Below are positions 5,983 through 7,162 of a DNA stretch of 7,162 nucleotides, piece by piece (position 1 is the stretch's first letter; every line of letters starts with the position of its first letter). The DNA is from Sphingomonadales bacterium (lineage in GTDB: Bacteria; Pseudomonadota; Alphaproteobacteria; Sphingomonadales; Sphingomonadaceae): positions 1 through 7,162 of the forward strand of contig JAIYAA010000272.1 in the NCBI GenBank assembly GCA_027489295.1, written 5' to 3'. The notes under the pieces are model-generated. The model had not been told where the DNA came from. It saw only the letters and a list, made by a program, of their open reading frames with translations, and did no database searches. A program made the translations under genes and the position numbers.

Positions 5983-6951
5983 TCAGGCGCCGAGCTGCAG
6001 ATCGTGGATGTGCAGCAGACCCCAGGGACGTCGCGACCCCGCCTTTTCCATCACGAACAGCACGGTGACCTTGTTCTCCTGCATCCGCGCGATGGCATCG
6101 TCGACCGACGCGTCCTTCGCGATCGTTACAGGATTGCCTGTCATGATCTCCCCCGCAACTGCAATCAGCATGCGATCGAACGCGCGCCGCAGATCGCCGT
6201 CGGTGATGACGCCGACCAGATCACCGGCCGCATTCACGACGCCGGCGACACCCTTGCCGCAGGAGGTCATCTCCAGCACCACGTCGCGGGCGGAGGTTTC
6301 GGGCCGCACCAATGGCAGCGGCTCGTTGCGGCGGACCAGCGCGGCGATGGTCTGCATGCCCCAGCCGATCCGGCCCCCGGGGTGCCAGTGGGCGAGATCG
6401 TCGCGCGAGACGCCGCGGCGGCGCATCGCCGCCACCGCCAGCGCATCGCCGAGCGCGAGCATCATCGTGGTCGAGGTGGTCGGCGCGACGCCTTCGGGGC
6501 AGGCCTCGCCACAGTCCGGCAGGGCCAGCGTGATCGTGGCGTTGCGCGCCAGCATCGATTCCGCGCCCGCCGTCATCGCGATGACCGGCACCGCCAGCCG
6601 CTGGGCGTGCATCAGCACCGCGACGACCTCGGGCGTCTCCCCGGAATTGGAGAGGACCATGATCACGTCGCCGCTGCGCATCACGCCGAGATCGCCGTGC
6701 GATGCCTCGCCGGGATGAAGATAGTAGGCGGCGCTGCCGGTGGCGGAGAGGGTCGCGGCGATCTTGCGCGCGATGTGCCCCGATTTGCCCATGCCGGCCA
6801 GGATGATGCGCCCGCGCGTGCCGACGAGCAGATCGACGGCGGTAGCAAACTCCTTGCCCAGCCGCCCGGCGAGCAGGGTCAACGCAGCCGCTTCGGCGCG
6901 GATCACCTCTGCGCCGTGTTCGATGATATCTTCTACGCCAACTACTTCCAT
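5983..6951 (-). CDS. kdsD: D-arabinose-5-phosphate isomerase (KdsD/KpsF family)
   Basis: A 322-residue cytosolic enzyme that interconverts ribulose-5-phosphate and arabinose-5-phosphate, the first committed step toward Kdo. An N-terminal SIS domain contains GMGKSGHIARK (53-63), HPGEASHGDLG (79-89) and SNSGETPE (101-108). Then come EACPEGVAPTTSTT (149-162) and HWHPGG (188-193). By alignment from memory with E. coli KdsD, K56, H85, E108, E149 and H190 match the conserved K59, H88, E111, E152 and H193. Two CBS domains follow, about 199-260 (with VGVITDGDLRRAF) and 266-322 (starting EIMTGNPVTI); these usually bind regulatory nucleotides. ATG 6951 is preferred over an in-frame GTG at 7026 because AGGGGG sits 5 nt upstream and the extra 25 residues look non-conserved. 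Length fits KdsD/KpsF. It is first in the operon, behind a sigma-54-like promoter. Confidence 0.93.
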   Translation of the reverse strand: MEVVGVEDIIEHGAEVIRAEAAALTLLAGRLGKEFATAVDLLVGTRGRIILAGMGKSGHIARKIAATLSATGSAAYYLHPGEASHGDLGVMRSGDVIMVLSNSGETPEVVAVLMHAQRLAVPVIAMTAGAESMLARNATITLALPDCGEACPEGVAPTTSTTMMLALGDALAVAAMRRRGVSRDDLAHWHPGGRIGWGMQTIAALVRRNEPLPLVRPETSARDVVLEMTSCGKGVAGVVNAAGDLVGVITDGDLRRAFDRMLIAVAGEIMTGNPVTIAKDASVDDAIARMQENKVTVLFVMEKAGSRRPWGLLHIHDLQLGA

Positions 6952-6956
6952 CTGTG

Positions 6957-6962
6957 CCCCCT
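6957..6962 (-). promoter_or_regulatory. Shine-Dalgarno sequence of kdsD
   Basis: AGGGGG on the minus strand, 5 nt before ATG 6951. It decides between this start and the in-frame GTG at 7026, which has no comparable ribosome-binding site. Confidence 0.7.
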
Positions 6963-6984
6963 GGTGATCTTGTCGCCGTGGCCA

Positions 6985-7000
6985 GATGCGGAGGAGCATC
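6985..7000 (-). other. Small hairpin with CU-rich loop in the kdsD leader
   Basis: On the minus strand GATGC-TCCTCC-GCATC forms a 5-bp stem with a 6-nt loop, inside the predicted leader and 22 nt upstream of the kdsD Shine-Dalgarno sequence. CCTCC in the loop can pair with GGGGG of that site (four G-C pairs and one G-U). This could mask or compete for ribosome binding. The stem is short, so this is only a candidate. Confidence 0.3.
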
Positions 7001-7057
7001 GAGGACGTTCGGTTTCGATCACGCACTTAATCTGGTCTGGCACTCGCCACGCAGCGA

Positions 7058-7073
7058 AGCAAGCACCGTGCCC
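7058..7073 (-). promoter_or_regulatory. Candidate sigma-54 (RpoN) -24/-12 promoter for the kdsD-kdsB-kpsC-kpsS operon
   Basis: On the minus strand the 16 bases read GGGCACGGTGCTTGCT. Against the sigma-54 consensus TGGCACGRNNNTTGCW only the first base differs. The obligatory GG (-24) and GC (-12) dinucleotides are present with exactly 10 nt between them. Transcription would start near 7047 and leave a leader of roughly 95 nt before the kdsD ATG. It is the best promoter-like sequence upstream of the operon; I found no convincing sigma-70 pair there. Such a promoter would need an enhancer-binding activator. Match quality is seen directly; function is inferred. Confidence 0.55.
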
Positions 7074-7124
7074 GACATCAATCGTCGAGTACCGACTTCT
7101 TTCCCCTAGCTTGCCAGGGTTGTC

Positions 7125-7138
7125 CCAGCCATGTCTGG
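7125..7138. promoter_or_regulatory. Imperfect 14-bp palindrome upstream of the sigma-54-like promoter
   Basis: CCAGCCATGTCTGG matches its own reverse complement at 12 of 14 positions (CCAGxCATGxCTGG). It lies about 50 bp upstream of the -24 element. That is a plausible place for an activator or operator site, somewhat closer than typical enhancer sites. No regulator family is recognised. Confidence 0.25.
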
Positions 7139-7162
7139 AACTTGTCGCGAAATTGCCACATC

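Noticed and set aside
5382..6718. Plus-strand open frames over kdsB and kdsD
   Set aside because: Overlapping shadows of two well-supported minus-strand enzymes; no independent domain signal.
6952..7026. GTG-initiated extension of kdsD
   Set aside because: The 25 extra residues do not match KdsD N-termini, while ATG 6951 has a good Shine-Dalgarno sequence and gives the family length.
1..7162. CRISPR array, tRNA, rRNA, insertion sequence or attachment site
   Set aside because: No regularly spaced repeats, no tRNA or rRNA signatures, and no transposase or terminal inverted repeats were seen.

Overview
This window is visibly GC-rich and densely coding. It reads like a piece of an alphaproteobacterial, probably sphingomonad, chromosome. 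That assignment is an inference from base composition, codon use and the flavour of the proteins; no rRNA or species marker is present.

The core is a four-gene minus-strand operon running from 6951 down to 2231: kdsD/kpsF-type arabinose-5-phosphate isomerase, kdsB/kpsU-type CMP-Kdo synthetase, a KpsC-type beta-Kdo transferase and a KpsS-type beta-Kdo transferase. Spacing is tight: 10 nt between the first two genes, then GTGA and ATGA overlaps. The first two genes supply activated Kdo. The last two would build the poly-beta-Kdo linker on a lipid acceptor (lyso-phosphatidylglycerol in E. coli and Neisseria), which anchors an ABC-transporter-dependent capsule. kdsA, kdsC and the export genes (kpsM, kpsT, kpsE, kpsD) are not in the window.

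Downstream of kpsS lies a plus-strand gene (1530..2234) for a small membrane protein of the Kua/TMEM189/CarF/FAD4 lipid-desaturase family. It converges on kpsS so closely that the two stop codons overlap within the tetranucleotide CTAA. Beyond it, a GT4-type glycosyltransferase (1352..201) returns to the minus strand. The desaturase therefore sits antisense between two polysaccharide genes.

Three non-coding stretches remain. The right end (6952..7162) is the operon leader and holds a near-consensus sigma-54 promoter, a small hairpin whose CU-rich loop can pair with the kdsD Shine-Dalgarno sequence, and an imperfect palindrome upstream. The divergent gap (1353..1529) holds no convincing promoter. 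The left end (1..200), downstream of the glycosyltransferase, holds two hairpins with nearly the same 14-nt loop but different stems, plus a short tandem repeat.

The main oddities are a KpsC that appears to keep only one of its two catalytic modules, a KdsB with substitutions at two normally acidic positions, the lipid desaturase embedded in a lipid-anchored capsule locus, the twin hairpins, and the sigma-54 signal.
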